From assembly GCF_000003855.2 (NCBI RefSeq), contig NW_003101672.1, positions 705,483 to 769,482 of the forward strand: a DNA stretch of 64,000 nt. Direction: 5' to 3'. This document shows, piece after piece, positions 62,490-64,000 of the stretch. The notes under the pieces are model-generated. The model worked only from the letters and a program-made list of their open reading frames with translations. It had not been told where the DNA came from and did not search any database. Source of the stretch: Blastomyces gilchristii SLH14081 (lineage: Eukaryota; Ascomycota; Eurotiomycetes; Onygenales; Ajellomycetaceae). Made by a program: the position numbers and the translations under genes. Each line of letters opens with the position of its first letter. Position 1 is the stretch's first letter.

Positions 62490-63547
62490 GAGTTTCTTTT
62501 TCTTAGTCTCTCTGTTATACACTCTGTTTATGAGAGCTTGTGAAGCTCTTTCTCTCTACTCAGTAGTCAGATATGAATCTCTCTATGTCTTATCATCTTT
62601 TTCTGACAAATCTGTTCTCTGTTATTCTGATTCTTACAGAGTCAGTTGATAGTCTGCTCTCTGCAGATCTGTGACTCTCACAGTGATTTATAAGTGATGA
62701 ATAAGAGTCATCAGTTTCTTCAGAGTCAAGAGCTTAGAGTCTTACTCAATAAGCTTGTTCTGCATATTTTTATTCAGTCTCTTCATAAATATTATCATTC
62801 AGATCTTATTTCAGAACCCTGTTTTCACAGATCTTAATTTATATCACAATTTCATGAAGTGCTGTGAGTAGTCTTCATCAGATTTGTCATCTCTTTTTCT
62901 AATATTAATGATTGCAGTTCAGATGTTCTCTGTTCAGCTTACAGAGTTTCTCAACTTATTCTCTAGATAAATCTTGAGAACAGATTATCAGAATCTCTCA
63001 TGATCATTCTCTAGATAATTCAGTCAGTTCTTAGCTTCAGTGTAATAGAGATCTGTTATTGTATAAGTGACAGCTTCTTCATCTTTCATGTCACACAGCT
63101 GAGCTTGTAAGTCAATTTCAAATACAAACTCATAAAAGCTTTTATAGATTGTGGTTTGATAGATGACCTTAAGTAATTATAACTTAAAGAAGTTTCTTTT
63201 CAGTTTGTAGATATCTCTGAAGATCATGTCTAGAGACTCAGTTTGAGAGTGTTTGCAGACAGTAAGTATTTCTTGTAGAAAAATAGCTTAATTTCATGAA
63301 AGATGCTCAAGAATATTCTTCACTGAGATTGATTCATTCACAGGTTCTGAGAGTTCTTCTATCTGAGATGCAGAGAATGATGTTCTGTGAGTGATTGATA
63401 AGTTCTCTGAGACTTCTTCTACAGAGATTATTCATGATTCAGATAACTGCTTCTGAGTGTCTGCAGTAGAGTTCACAGAGATTGAAGTATGCAAGTTTCT
63501 AGTTCTTTCAGTTATAACAGGCAGTTGCTGACTGACTGAGCTTGAAA

Positions 63548-63805
63548 TATAAGAATAAGTGCTCACAGGCAATTATTCAGGTGTTTACAGCTTGATGTGA
63601 TATGTACTGTTAACTACTAGAAGTATTTATGATAGAAAGATAAAATGTAGAGATCAAATGTATAATAGCATTCAAGCTGAGTTATGAATAGTATTCATGA
63701 ACTTCAGTCTATATAGTTGTGTGTAGTCAAGGGCCGCTAGCCCTATTGATTACGTGAGAGATAGGAATAGGGGTAAAGAATCCGCGAGAAGCGGGATTTC
63801 TTACA
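63548..63805 (-). repeat. 5' LTR of the gypsy-like element
   Basis: 258 bp. The inner terminus reads TATAAGAA on the plus strand instead of TGTAAGAA (one G-to-A change). The outer half keeps CpG-containing stretches such as CCGCGAGAAGCGGG. Confidence 0.93.
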
Positions 63806-63810
63806 GAAAG

Positions 63811-64000
63811 AAAGAGATCAAGATATCAATTTAATCTAAGATTTAATATCATGTCTGACCCTGATATTCTGGTGGGTGATATTATAGATAAAGAAAATGA
63901 GTTTGATACTATACAGCTCATAAATATCTATAATGAAAAGTTATTGAAGGAAAATAACAATATCTGAACAATTGATAGAGGATTTCTGAACATAACTCTA
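63811..64000 (+). pseudogene. LINE ORF2, continuation of the endonuclease domain
   Basis: Once one GAAAG copy is counted, the reading frame continues from 56556 without loss: KRSRYQFNLRF, then DPDILVGDIID and IQLINIYNEK, which fit the middle motifs of the LINE endonuclease. One TGA lies near 63966. The frame runs out of the window, so the reverse transcriptase domain should follow. Confidence 0.75.

Larger units (their letters stand above)
56557..63805 (-). mobile_element. Complete but decayed Ty3/gypsy-like LTR retrotransposon (7249 bp)
   Basis: Two 258-bp LTRs (56557-56814 and 63548-63805) bound the element. The identical pentamer GAAAG lies at 56552-56556 and 63806-63810 as the target duplication. 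On the minus strand the order is LTR, gag zinc knuckle, reverse transcriptase, RNase H, integrase, LTR, which is the gypsy order. A polypurine tract (AGAGAGAGAGA) directly precedes the 3' LTR at about 56816-56827. I see no standard TGG primer-binding site after the 5' LTR. All coding parts are riddled with stops. Reading through the internal region by eye I found no clear CpG. Confidence 0.93.

Overview
This window is nuclear DNA of a filamentous ascomycete. Genes are broken by short GT-AG introns, the proteins are of the Pezizomycotina type (an AcuK/Ert1 zinc-cluster activator, the VTC polyphosphate polymerase, Rmt2), and pyrimidine-rich leaders precede several starts. The close match of several proteins to Eurotiomycete families, together with a CpG-stripped, AT-rich transposon block, suggests Onygenales (Ajellomycetaceae-like). 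That placement is inference from remembered family patterns; no search was run.

Layout. 1-12200 holds no gene I can support. 13833-16695 is the gluconeogenesis activator acuK (+), with a 100-N gap in its last intron. 17523-18875 is riboflavin kinase (-). 19795-20130 is a small two-exon cysteine-rich protein (-). 21135-21758 is a secreted, probably GPI-anchored protein (-). 23717-27589 is a CSC1/DUF221 osmosensitive channel family protein (-). Divergently from it runs MCM4 (29569-32950, +), followed by VTC4 (33756-36767, +). OST1 (37524-39233, -) converges on VTC4. A fused pseudouridine-5'-phosphate glycosidase/PfkB kinase lies at 40134-43013 (+), then a dienelactone-hydrolase-like/SnoaL-like protein (43519-44959, -), an intron-containing tRNA-Lys(CTT) (45278-45364, -), a decayed gene remnant (about 45851-46525) and RMT2 (48358-49641, -).

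From about 51.7 kb to the end the sequence turns AT-rich and repeat-derived. A hAT-like non-autonomous element has an 8-bp target duplication (51776-52297). A truncated LTR-element fragment follows (52624-about 53050). Then comes a LINE whose ORF2 is interrupted by a complete Ty3/gypsy-like element (56557-63805, - strand) with 258-bp LTRs and a 5-bp GAAAG target duplication. The LTR pair differs only by transitions in my manual alignment, and the internal region is practically without CpG. This is the mark of repeat-induced point mutation or methylation-linked decay.

The genes are mostly housekeeping (carbon control, flavin synthesis, replication, polyphosphate, N-glycosylation, pseudouridine salvage, ribosomal-protein methylation) and do not form one pathway. 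Promoter sequence gives two plausible regulatory links: paired ACGCGT boxes before MCM4 (G1/S control) and paired CACGTG boxes before VTC4 (phosphate control). Two conserved genes (acuK, OST1) each need a single-base correction to read through. I did not find a convincing new multi-gene system. The most informative features are the nested decayed transposons, the cryptic micro-exons and the small unlisted genes.
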